39,993 bases of DNA from Robbsia andropogonis (GTDB lineage Bacteria; Pseudomonadota; Gammaproteobacteria; Burkholderiales; Burkholderiaceae), in NCBI RefSeq assembly GCF_000970345.1, contig NZ_LAQU01000038.1, forward strand, positions 1 to 39,993, written 5' to 3'. Below are positions 18,021 through 26,201 of this stretch, piece by piece. Positions within the stretch are counted from its first letter, which is position 1; each line of letters opens with the position of its first letter. The position numbers and the translations under genes were made by a program. The notes under the pieces were generated by a model. The model had not been told where the DNA came from and did not search any database. It was given only the letters and a program-made list of their open reading frames with translations.

Positions 18021-18386
18021 CGAACTTTCCTGGTGAAGCGAAAATGGGGCGAATTGTCATGCCGAACGAGACATCGCGCGCGATGCCGGTTTTTCTTGGT
18101 CCGTGCACGCCGAACGTGGCGACGGGCGATGCGGGCATTCCCGATGCCAAAGCGCGCGGACCGCTATACTACGTCCAATGCAATTCATTGATACAAGCCG
18201 TCAGGCGGGTACCAACCACCGCGGCCGCAGCATCCCGCATGTCCCGTGGACAGGCAGCAGGGGCGCAGACGGGTTTTCGGCCGTTGGCGTCTCGCGCAAA
18301 CCGGTCCCATCGGGGATGGGGTACGCTGCGTGCATTGTAGCGGTTGGCGCCCCCAAGGCCGGTTACAGTACGCTACAAGGATCACC
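18021..18386 (+). other. Intergenic region before metC
   Basis: This 366-base divergent gap must carry promoters for the lipoprotein gene and metC. A possible -10 TATACT (18165-18170) has no good -35. An open frame from ATG 18178 (70 codons) ends in a TGA at 18388-18390 that overlaps the metC ATG, but it has no ribosome site and unconvincing composition. Confidence 0.3.
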
Positions 18387-19589
18387 ATGAGTGTCACGCC
18401 TTCCGATATTCCTTCTTACCAGACGCGTTTGCTGCATGAATCCCCGGAACTTGCACCAGGGTTCGATGCTTTTCCCGTAGCCGTGCATCGGGCGTCCACC
18501 GTGGTGTTCCCGGACCTGAAGACAATGCGGAACTTCGATCCGCACAGCGATAGACAATGGCGCTACGGCCTGCATCAAACGCCAACCTCCGCCACATTGG
18601 CCAAGCGTCTGGCGATGATCGAAGGCGGCGAGTACTGTCTGCTGCAACCGTCCGGACTTGCCGCCATCTCGAATGTCTATTTCGCGCTGGTACGCCAGGG
18701 TGATGACGTGCTGGTCCCGGATAACGCCTACACGCCTAACCGGGAGCACGCGGAATGGCTCGCTGCGGACTTCGGCGTAACGGTGCGATATTACGATCCG
18801 ACGGACGGCGACGCAGTGCGGGCAATGATTCAGCCAAACACCCGATTGATCTGGATCGAAGCCCCTGGTTCGGTATCGATGGAAGTGCCTGACGTGGCCG
18901 CTATCACCAGCGCGGCGCAAGCGGCAGGGGTGCCGACGGCAATCGACAACACGTATTCAGCGGGTATTGGGTTGAAGCCATTCGATTATGGTTGCGATAT
19001 CTCTATGCAGGCGCTGACGAAATATCAATCGGGTGGCAGCGACGTGCTGATGGGCGCGCTGGTTACCCGTGATAAAAATCTGCATTTCAAGTTGAAGCGG
19101 GCGCGGGCGCGCCTGGGCCTGGGGGTATCGCAAGATGACTGCTCGTTGATCCTACGCAGCCTGCCGACGCTGGCATTACGCTACGCGGCGCACGACCGCG
19201 GTGCCTTGGCCCTGGCGACGTGGCTCAAGCTGCGCCAGGAAGTGGCAACGGTGCTCCATCCGGGCTTGCCGGATTGTCCGGGCCATGCGAACTGGCGACG
19301 CTATTTCACCAGTGCCGGAGGCTTGTTCTCGGTGGTTTTCGACGCTGCGTATTCGCCGAAGCAGATCGACTCGTTCATCGAAGGGCTGAAGCTGTTCAAG
19401 ATCGGTTTCAGCTGGGGCGGTGCGAATAGCCTCGCGTTGCCATATGACCTGCCCTCGTTGCGCACGGCGGCGGCATGGCCACACAAAGGCACGTTGGTGC
19501 GCTTCTATGTCGGCTTGGAAAACGAAGAGGATCTGCGGGCCGATCTCGAACAAAGCCTGACAGCCCATCTGACGCCGGTCGCCGGTTAA
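18387..19589 (+). CDS. metC: Cystathionine beta-lyase (PLP-dependent Cys/Met metabolism enzyme)
   Basis: It is a PLP enzyme of the trans-sulfuration family, probably splitting cystathionine to homocysteine, pyruvate and ammonia for methionine synthesis. The 400 residues carry the PLP-phosphate-binding region (GLHQTPTSATLAKRLAMIEGG, LLQPSGLAAI), AIDNTYSAG with the PLP-binding Asp, and Schiff-base Lys212 (ALTKYQSGGSDVLMG). The TKYQSGGSDVLMG form is typical of beta-lyases, but gamma-synthase or gamma-lyase cannot be excluded by eye. Start ATG 18387 has AAGG 6 bases upstream; the open frame reaches 18246 without homology. It is convergent with serB. Confidence 0.88.
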   Translation: MSVTPSDIPSYQTRLLHESPELAPGFDAFPVAVHRASTVVFPDLKTMRNFDPHSDRQWRYGLHQTPTSATLAKRLAMIEGGEYCLLQPSGLAAISNVYFALVRQGDDVLVPDNAYTPNREHAEWLAADFGVTVRYYDPTDGDAVRAMIQPNTRLIWIEAPGSVSMEVPDVAAITSAAQAAGVPTAIDNTYSAGIGLKPFDYGCDISMQALTKYQSGGSDVLMGALVTRDKNLHFKLKRARARLGLGVSQDDCSLILRSLPTLALRYAAHDRGALALATWLKLRQEVATVLHPGLPDCPGHANWRRYFTSAGGLFSVVFDAAYSPKQIDSFIEGLKLFKIGFSWGGANSLALPYDLPSLRTAAAWPHKGTLVRFYVGLENEEDLRADLEQSLTAHLTPVAG

Positions 19590-19596
19590 AGCGGCT

Positions 19597-19650
19597 GGCC
19601 GCCCCGCATGCGTGGGGGACGGGCGATGTGCTTAAGCGGACGGGGCGGTC
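19597..19650. terminator. Candidate bidirectional terminator between metC and serB
   Basis: CCGCCCCG (19599-19606) and CGGGGCGG (19641-19648) pair perfectly, extendable by a wobble and a G-C pair, and enclose a ~34-base loop. TCTTATT follows on the plus strand. It lies in the 65-base gap between convergent genes; the large loop makes it only moderately likely. Confidence 0.4.
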
Positions 19651-19654
19651 TTAT

Positions 19655-20551
19655 TCAGGAAAACAGCCGTAGCACACCGTCGAGGCCGGCGTGCTCCAGT
19701 GCCACGCTTGCGCCCGCCCGCACTTTCGGTTTGGCGTGAAAGGCGATCGACAGACCGGCCTCGGCCATCATCGGCAGGTCGTTCGATCCATCGCCTATCG
19801 CAATCGCCATGTCCGGCGAGACGCCCATGGCGGCGCAGGTTTCCACCAGACGGCGCGCCTTGAACGCGCCATCGACGATTTCGCCCAACACGCGTCCGGT
19901 CAGTTTGCCATCGATGATTTCGAGCGTATTGGCATACGCCGCATCCAGGCCCAGGCGCGCGCGCAGTTTCTCCGTGAAGAACGTGAAGCCGCCCGACACC
20001 AGCAAGGTTTTCAAACCCGCGGCCCGGGCGCCGGCCAGCAGCGCTTCCGCGCCTGGGGACAGCCGCAGCCGCTCGGCATATACCTTCTCCAGCACGGAAG
20101 CGTCAAGCCCTTGCAGCAGCGCTACACGGCGCCGCAGGCTTTCGCCGAAATCCAGGATTTCACCGCGCATCGCCGCTTCCGTGATGGCCGAGACTTCCAT
20201 TTTGAGGCCACAAAAATCGGCGATCTCGTCGATACATTCGATCGTGATCAACGTCGAGTCCATATCCATCGTCAACAGGCGAAAATACGACAGCGGCCGT
20301 GAGGGGACCCAGCCGGCATCGAGCCCATTGGTTGCGCAGTACTGCTCAATGGCGGCGCGAGCCTGTGCCTGATCGGCAGTATCGCCAACGTCCGTGAAAC
20401 GCACTGCGTAATCGTCGATCGTCTCGACGGTGCGGCTCAGACACAGGGACTGGACGGCCGCGATATGGTGCGCGTCCATCGGGTGCGCGGGACGTGGAAC
20501 GGCAAAGTCGCGCAGGGCGACGGCCGACGGGACTTGCAGAACGAGATTCAT
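19655..20551 (-). CDS. serB: Phosphoserine phosphatase SerB
   Basis: It makes L-serine from phosphoserine, the last step of the phosphorylated serine pathway. This HAD-superfamily enzyme shows motif I DMDST (96-100, nucleophile Asp96, acid Asp98), the cap segment IECIDEIADFCGL, motif II VSGGFTFF, and motifs III/IV with GDGSNDLPMM. The N-terminal ~90 residues are the divergent ACT-like region of the long (E. coli-type) SerB. The 298 residues are normal. Start ATG is at 20549-20551. It lies 57 bases downstream of the UvrD-family helicase on the same strand and may share its transcript. Confidence 0.95.
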   Translation of the reverse strand: MNLVLQVPSAVALRDFAVPRPAHPMDAHHIAAVQSLCLSRTVETIDDYAVRFTDVGDTADQAQARAAIEQYCATNGLDAGWVPSRPLSYFRLLTMDMDSTLITIECIDEIADFCGLKMEVSAITEAAMRGEILDFGESLRRRVALLQGLDASVLEKVYAERLRLSPGAEALLAGARAAGLKTLLVSGGFTFFTEKLRARLGLDAAYANTLEIIDGKLTGRVLGEIVDGAFKARRLVETCAAMGVSPDMAIAIGDGSNDLPMMAEAGLSIAFHAKPKVRAGASVALEHAGLDGVLRLFS

Positions 20552-20608
20552 CAGCGCAAAGAAAAGAAAGAGGGTACGGGCAGGCGCGTATTGTACCGGT
20601 AAGCCATG

Positions 20609-22816
20609 TCAGTTCTTCCACATGCCACGCATCCGCGCCGCGATATCGATCTTGACTGCGGCCAATGCCTGTGAACCGTGCGCGGTTGGCGTCGACGGCG
20701 GTGGCCAGGATCGCACGTCGAACAGCGGCACCAGTCGTTGTGGCAGGAAGCGTGTTCGCGACGCATGGACGTGCCGATCTCCCTGCGCCGCTTGCTGATG
20801 CACATAGAACCGTTGTGGCACGACGATATCCAGTGACGATTTTGCGCGCGTCATGGCCACATACAGGAGCCGCCGTTCTTCTTCGATCTCATCGATTTGT
20901 CCCGTGGCCAGATCGGACGGCAAGCAGCCGTCCACCGCATTCATCAGGAATACCGAGGCCCATTCCTGTCCCTTGGACGAATGTATCGTCGACAGGATAA
21001 GGTAGTCCTCGTCTTTCAGTGGTACGCCCGATTCGTCGCTGACGGCATCGGGTGGGTCCAGCGTCAATTCAGTCAAGAAGCGTTGCCGCGACGGGAATGT
21101 CGCCGCGATCTGCTGCAACTGATCGAGGTCGGCCTCGCGCACATCGGCATCGTCATGCGCGCACGCCAGGTGCGGCGCATACCATGTACGGATACGATCG
21201 AGTTCCGTCGGCCAGTCTGTTTTGTTGCATGCGCCCTGAGAGACCAGTTTGGCGAACGCATCCCACCCTTCCACACCGGGCGGTGCGTGTGGCGCCGTAG
21301 CATTGACCGGCAACCGCGTCAAATCGTCACCGACAACGTCGAGGACCGCGCCGGCCTTGACCGGGCCGATGCCGGGTAGCATTTGCAGTACGCGAAAGCC
21401 CGCCACGCGGTCGCGTGGGTTTTCGAACCATCGCAGCACGGCGAGCAGGTCCTTTACATGGCTGGCATCAAGGAATTTCAATCCGCCGAACTTGATAAAT
21501 GGCACATTGCGTCGCGTCAGCTCGATTTCCAGCGGCGCACTGTGATGCGCGGCGCGGAACAGTACTGCCTGTGACTTCAGCGTCGTGCCGGCTTCGCGGT
21601 TTTCCAGGATGCGTGAGACGAGATACTGCGCTTGCGCGGCCTCGTCGGTTACCGTCACCAGGATCGGGCGCGTGCCGGCGCGGCCGTCGTTCCACAGACG
21701 TTTCGCATAACCTTCGGATGCCTGGCCGATCACGGCGTTCGCGGCGTCCAGGATCGCCTGCGTTGAACGATAGTTGCGGTCCAACGTCACAACGCGCGCC
21801 GGCGTGGCGAATGTTCGAGGAAAATCGAGGATATTGCGGACCGTTGCACCGCGGAACGCATAGATCGATTGTGCATCGTCGCCCACAACGGTCACGCCGC
21901 GGCCATCCGGCTTCATGCGTCGGACGATGTCGGCCTGCAAGGTGTTCGTGTCTTGGTATTCGTCCACAAGAATATGGGAGAAACGCTCACCGAGCGCCCC
22001 CGCCAGTGCCGGCTCCGCTGCCATTTGCGCCCAATACAGCAACAGGTCGTCATAGTCGAGCACATCCTGTGCTTGCTTTGCCTCGACGTAAGCGGCGAAC
22101 AAATCGCGTAACGCGTCCGCCCATTCGGCGCACCAGGGAAAATGCCTCGCCAACGTCGCCTCCAGCGTTAGCCCCGTATTCACCACCCTGGAATAGATCG
22201 AGATACACGTTTGCTTTGTCGGAAAGCGCTTCTGTTTCACCGAAAGGCCGCGTTCGTGCCGGATCAGGTTCATCAGGTCCGCCGCGTCGGGGCGATCCAG
22301 GATCGTGAACGCCGGAGACACACCGATATAGGGCGCATATTCACGCAGCAGGCGCGCGCCGACACTATGAAAAGTGCCGGCCCAGGGCAATGTATCGCGT
22401 GCCGCCGTCCGCGCCGCTTGTCGCGGCGATGCGCCCGTCAGCTTGGCGCGCTCGATGGCGGCACGTACCAGCAATTGGTCCACGCGACGTGTCATTTCGA
22501 CGGCGGCGCGACGGGAGAAGGTCAGCAGCAGCACGCGTTCGGAGGGGACGCCATGATCCAGCAGATTCGCCACGCGATGCGCCAACGTCGCCGTTTTGCC
22601 TGTGCCGGCACCGGCGATGACCAATAGCGGCTCCGAAATCGGCAACCCTGGCGGATCGCCGGCCTCACCACGGGCCCCGCCAATGCCATGGCAGGCCGCT
22701 TCCCGCTGCGCCGGATTCAATTTATCGAGCAACGCCGCCATCACCGCACGCGAGGCATCCGCGGACGCCTCGGACCGCGTATCGGGAGAAGGAGATGTCT
22801 GATCTGGAAAGGTCAT
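20609..22816 (-). CDS. UvrD/Rep-family superfamily 1A DNA helicase, probably SOS-regulated
   Basis: This ATP-dependent 3'-5' DNA helicase of 735 residues shows Walker A AGAGTGKT (68-75), motif Ia LLLTFSRRAAVEM, motif II ILVDEYQDTN, motif III VVGDDAQSIYAFRGA, motif IV LDRNYRSTQAIL, motif V STIHSSKGQEW and motif VI LLYVAMTRAKSSL. The accessory 2B region is present. It is distinct from classical UvrD/Rep, with short basic N- and C-terminal extensions; the exact subfamily is unclear. Start ATG 22816 has no good Shine-Dalgarno; ATG 22741 (M26, just before LDKLNPAQREA) is a serious alternative. A near-perfect LexA box lies 7 bases upstream of the first ATG. Confidence 0.9.
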   Translation of the reverse strand: MTFPDQTSPSPDTRSEASADASRAVMAALLDKLNPAQREAACHGIGGARGEAGDPPGLPISEPLLVIAGAGTGKTATLAHRVANLLDHGVPSERVLLLTFSRRAAVEMTRRVDQLLVRAAIERAKLTGASPRQAARTAARDTLPWAGTFHSVGARLLREYAPYIGVSPAFTILDRPDAADLMNLIRHERGLSVKQKRFPTKQTCISIYSRVVNTGLTLEATLARHFPWCAEWADALRDLFAAYVEAKQAQDVLDYDDLLLYWAQMAAEPALAGALGERFSHILVDEYQDTNTLQADIVRRMKPDGRGVTVVGDDAQSIYAFRGATVRNILDFPRTFATPARVVTLDRNYRSTQAILDAANAVIGQASEGYAKRLWNDGRAGTRPILVTVTDEAAQAQYLVSRILENREAGTTLKSQAVLFRAAHHSAPLEIELTRRNVPFIKFGGLKFLDASHVKDLLAVLRWFENPRDRVAGFRVLQMLPGIGPVKAGAVLDVVGDDLTRLPVNATAPHAPPGVEGWDAFAKLVSQGACNKTDWPTELDRIRTWYAPHLACAHDDADVREADLDQLQQIAATFPSRQRFLTELTLDPPDAVSDESGVPLKDEDYLILSTIHSSKGQEWASVFLMNAVDGCLPSDLATGQIDEIEEERRLLYVAMTRAKSSLDIVVPQRFYVHQQAAQGDRHVHASRTRFLPQRLVPLFDVRSWPPPSTPTAHGSQALAAVKIDIAARMRGMWKN

Positions 22817-22823
22817 GTTGAAA

Positions 22824-22839
22824 CTGTATAGGCATACAG
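22824..22839 (-). promoter_or_regulatory. LexA (SOS) box upstream of the helicase
   Basis: The 16-base sequence (minus strand CTGTATGCCTATACAG) fits CTGT-N8-ACAG, with perfect 6-base arms CTGTAT/ATACAG. This is the LexA operator shared by beta- and gamma-proteobacteria. It lies 7 bases before the helicase ATG, where LexA would block transcription or early elongation. Regulation is inferred from motif and position. Confidence 0.75.
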
Positions 22840-22881
22840 GTTTTCACGCAATCGCGCCGCAGCAACACCGGGTTGGATAGG

Positions 22882-22893
22882 CCTGCCGGCAGG
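22882..22893. repeat. Perfect 12-base palindrome CCTGCCGGCAGG
   Basis: A short GC-rich palindrome in the divergent helicase/bphO region, between the LexA box and the putative bphO promoter. It could be a regulator site or a chance palindrome. Confidence 0.3.
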
Positions 22894-22927
22894 GGTTCAC
22901 AGGCGTGCAGCGTTGCAGAATAATCGT

Positions 22928-22936
22928 TGTTATGAT
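22928..22936 (+). promoter_or_regulatory. Candidate extended -10 promoter for the bph operon
   Basis: TG-T-TATGAT (22928-22936) matches an extended -10; no good -35 lies 17 bases upstream. It would give a leader of about 160 bases before bphO. Confidence 0.35.
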
Positions 22937-23106
22937 GTAAAACAGGATTTCGAGGTCTACTGCCGTAATCTTTGGCCACGACGCGGCGATGCGGGTGGAG
23001 CCAAGGTAACGCATGTCGACGAGGACGCCGTTGAACGGGCGTCCACGAAGTGCCGAAACACCAGATCACTTGCCGCCTTGATGACTCTTTGCCGTCGTAC
23101 GCTTTC

Positions 23107-23730
23107 ATGACTGACCTGCTAAGCCGTTTAAAAACAGAGACCGCTGATTGCCATCATGCGCTGGAGCGCGATATGGACATCATGCGCCCGACAATGCGGC
23201 GGGACGAATATGTAGCGCTTCTGACGCGGTTTCGTGCTTTCGTGGCGCCCTGGGAGACGCGTCTGCGCGCGGCCGTACCCGACGACCTTGAGGCGTTTGT
23301 TTCGACACGCGAAAAAACGGCTTTGCTCGATGCCGACCTTGCCTTTCTGGGGCAAATGCCGATATCGGCAGCATTGGCGGCCGGCGGTTCGGCGTGGGCG
23401 GCAACCGTGCCAATGCACGGGATCGGCGCCTGTTTCGGAACCCTCTATGTGATGGAAGGCTCGACGCTTGGTGGGCGATTCATCGGTCCTGCGATGGCAC
23501 AGCGCTTTCAGCTCAGCGGTCGACAAGGCTATGCCTACTTTGATCCGTACGGCGACAAGACCGGCAGCATGTGGAACGCGTTCAAGGTGGAGGCAACGGC
23601 GCGTGTACCCGAAGGCGAATTCATGGAAGCCGTGGCGTCCGCCCGCGCGACATTCCGTGCCTTGCAATCCTGGCTGCCCTCGCCGGATACGCCGGGACAA
23701 ACCACGATCCTGGCTCAGCCCGCAGCATGA
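23107..23730 (+). CDS. bphO: Biliverdin-forming heme oxygenase (BphO type)
   Basis: It opens heme to biliverdin IX-alpha, CO and iron, here to supply the chromophore of the phytochrome encoded next. The 207 residues fit bacterial heme oxygenases (about 190-215). The N-terminus LLSRLKTETADCHHALERDMD provides the proximal heme His (H16 or H17). The glycine-rich distal helix FGTLYVMEGSTLGGRFIGPAM (near 115-135) is the family hallmark. ATG 23107 begins at the conserved helix; a GTG at 23050 is an alternative. The stop overlaps the bphP ATG (ATGA), indicating coupled translation. The leader is long. Confidence 0.9.
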   Translation: MTDLLSRLKTETADCHHALERDMDIMRPTMRRDEYVALLTRFRAFVAPWETRLRAAVPDDLEAFVSTREKTALLDADLAFLGQMPISAALAAGGSAWAATVPMHGIGACFGTLYVMEGSTLGGRFIGPAMAQRFQLSGRQGYAYFDPYGDKTGSMWNAFKVEATARVPEGEFMEAVASARATFRALQSWLPSPDTPGQTTILAQPAA

Positions 23731-26201
23731 CGACCATTTTGCCGGGATCGGATGACAAGCCGTCGATGCCGGGCGCGAATGTCGCCCGGCTCGCGTCCAC
23801 CGAAGTCGTGGCGGTATCGGCGACAGCGGATGATACGCCGACCGCCAGTAGTGTGAAAAACTGTGATGACCCTTTTGACGACATCGCGTTCCGCGCCGCT
23901 GTCGCGGCATGCGATGCCGAGCCCATCCATATTCCTGGGGGCATTCAGCCGCATGGCTATGTCCTTGCACTGGACGCGTCACACCATGTCATCCAGTGCT
24001 CGGCCAACATCACCGAGTTGACGCGCCGCCCGCCGCAGGCAATGCTCGGTCTTCCGGTGGCCGAGGTGATAGGAGAGGGCGGCGCGCGTGCAATCGTCGA
24101 GGCGCTTTCATCTGCGGAGATCAATGACCAGCCCTTGTATGTCTGTCGGGTTTCGTGGTCGCCTGATAGCATGGCTCATCGCGTGTCCGATGCGTCGGAT
24201 GCCGCGGATTCGGCGGCGCGGCATGCGCGGGGTGAGCGCGCGCTTGACTTGATCGTGCACGCGCATGATGGTGTGACACTCTTGGAAATCGAACCGACCG
24301 ATCACGTCGGGAACGTTTTCAGTCCGATCTATGCGTTGGTACGCACGTTTATCGGCCGCTTGCAGGATGCGGGCACGGTCGAGGCCCTCAGCGTCGTTGC
24401 GGCACGCGAAGTACGTCGGATCACGGGTTTCGGTCGTGTACTGGTGTATCGTTTCGATGAAGATGGCAACGGCCAGGTGCTAGCGGAAGATCGCGAGGAC
24501 GACTATGTCTCGTATATGGGTCAGCATTTTCCTGCATCTGATATTCCGCTACAGGCGCGGGCGTTGTATTTAAAGCATCGTATCCGTTTAATCGTCGACG
24601 CGGGCTATGCACCGTCGGTGCTGCTGCCGGCGATCCATCCGCATACCGGTCGGCCCACGGATCTGTCGTACGCAACGTTGCGTAGCGTCTCGCCGGTGCA
24701 TTTGCAATACATGCGCAATATGGGCACGGCCAGTTCGATGTCGATCTCGATTATCGTGCGCGGTCGTTTGTGGGGTTTGATCTCTTGTCATCACGCAACG
24801 CCCCGTCACCTTAATTTTGAGACTCGCGCGGCGTGTGAACACTTGGGTGCCGTCTTATCGTTGCAAATGGAGGCGAAAGAGGACCGCGCTGAATCGGATT
24901 ACCGCCTGGAACTGAGACGGATGCTTGTCGATCTGATTGCGACAATGTCCGATCGGGATGATTTCGTCGATAGCCTGATGTCGGATCCGCGCGGCCTGCT
25001 GCGATTCATGGCTGCCGATGGCGCGGCCGTCGTGTTCGAGGGGCGCACGGTCACGGTGGGTGCGACGCCGGATGAAGCGACGATCGAGGCGCTCATTTCC
25101 CATATCGGCACGCAGTCGACGCGTGACGTGTTCGCCACCGATGCGATTGGCGAGCAGTTGCCGGCAGCGCTACCGTTCGCCGGAATTGCCAGCGGCATGC
25201 TCGCGGTGCAGATTTCGCGCTTGCATAGACACTTCGTCATATGGTTCCGGCCGGAGGTCGTTCGGACCATCGAGTGGGCGGGCAATCCGCGCAAGCTGGA
25301 TGCCGACGCGAGTGGACGTTTATCACCGCGTACAAGTTTCGAGACCTGGAAAGAAGTGGTGCGCAATCGATCCGTTCGATGGCGCGCGGGCGAACTGGCG
25401 GCGGCGCATGAATTTCGCGCCTCGGTGCTCAGCATCGTGCTGAGACGCGCCGAGGAGATGGCCGCCATTGCCGCCGAGCTTGGGCGTGTCAACAAGGAAC
25501 TCGAATCGTTTTCCTATTCTGTTTCGCATGACTTGCGTGCCCCTTTGCGGCATATCGTGGGCTATGCCGACCTGCTGACTGAATATGAAGGTGATCGGTT
25601 GACGGAGCGGGGTGCACGCTTCCTGAAGAATATCGTCGATTCGGCGCGTTTCGCCGGCACATTGGTCGACGACCTGCTGACGTTCTCGCAAATGGGACGC
25701 GCGGCATTGCGTCCGACGCCTGTACGACTCAATACATTGGTGGATACCGTTATCCGCGAAATGCAGCATGAGAATCCGCATAGACGCATTGTCTGGCATA
25801 TCGCGCCGTTACCGACTGTCATCGGCGATCCCGCCTTTCTTCTGCTTGCCATCCGTAATCTGCTTGCCAACGCGGTGAAATACACGCGCACACGCGAGCA
25901 AGCGGAAATCACCGTGGACGCAAGCGAGGGCGCGACGGAGTATGTGATTTCGGTGGCCGACAACGGCGTGGGGTTTAACATGCGCTACGTGGGCAAGCTG
26001 TTTGGCGTGTTCCAGCGGTTGCATCGCACCGAGGACTTCGAGGGCACCGGTATTGGATTGGCGAACGTGCGTCGCATCATCGAGCGTCACGATGGCCGCA
26101 CCTGGGCGGAAGGTGAACTGGATCGCGGTGCGCGGTTCTTTTTCACGATGCCGAAACACGCGCAAACCGCAGCGCGGTCGACGGGACCCGAAGGTGACTG
26201 A
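23727..26201 (+). CDS. bphP: Bacteriophytochrome histidine kinase BphP
   Basis: This red/far-red light sensor kinase of 824 residues has a PAS domain with chromophore Cys62 in ACDAEPIHIPGGIQPHG. The GAF domain has the DIP motif (FPASDIPLQARALY), the PHY domain shows the tongue motif PRTSF, and HisKA has phospho-acceptor His601 (SYSVSHDLRAPLRHI). The HATPase domain has NLLANAVKYT, VADNGVGFNM and GTGIGLANV. Cys before the PAS fold is the biliverdin-binding position of bacterial phytochromes. The first ~45 residues are disordered and Ala/Thr-rich. ATG 23727 overlaps the bphO stop; the frame is open earlier but inside bphO. It overlaps the next gene by 8 bases. The partner regulator is probably that next protein. 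Confidence 0.94.
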   Translation: MTTILPGSDDKPSMPGANVARLASTEVVAVSATADDTPTASSVKNCDDPFDDIAFRAAVAACDAEPIHIPGGIQPHGYVLALDASHHVIQCSANITELTRRPPQAMLGLPVAEVIGEGGARAIVEALSSAEINDQPLYVCRVSWSPDSMAHRVSDASDAADSAARHARGERALDLIVHAHDGVTLLEIEPTDHVGNVFSPIYALVRTFIGRLQDAGTVEALSVVAAREVRRITGFGRVLVYRFDEDGNGQVLAEDREDDYVSYMGQHFPASDIPLQARALYLKHRIRLIVDAGYAPSVLLPAIHPHTGRPTDLSYATLRSVSPVHLQYMRNMGTASSMSISIIVRGRLWGLISCHHATPRHLNFETRAACEHLGAVLSLQMEAKEDRAESDYRLELRRMLVDLIATMSDRDDFVDSLMSDPRGLLRFMAADGAAVVFEGRTVTVGATPDEATIEALISHIGTQSTRDVFATDAIGEQLPAALPFAGIASGMLAVQISRLHRHFVIWFRPEVVRTIEWAGNPRKLDADASGRLSPRTSFETWKEVVRNRSVRWRAGELAAAHEFRASVLSIVLRRAEEMAAIAAELGRVNKELESFSYSVSHDLRAPLRHIVGYADLLTEYEGDRLTERGARFLKNIVDSARFAGTLVDDLLTFSQMGRAALRPTPVRLNTLVDTVIREMQHENPHRRIVWHIAPLPTVIGDPAFLLLAIRNLLANAVKYTRTREQAEITVDASEGATEYVISVADNGVGFNMRYVGKLFGVFQRLHRTEDFEGTGIGLANVRRIIERHDGRTWAEGELDRGARFFFTMPKHAQTAARSTGPEGD

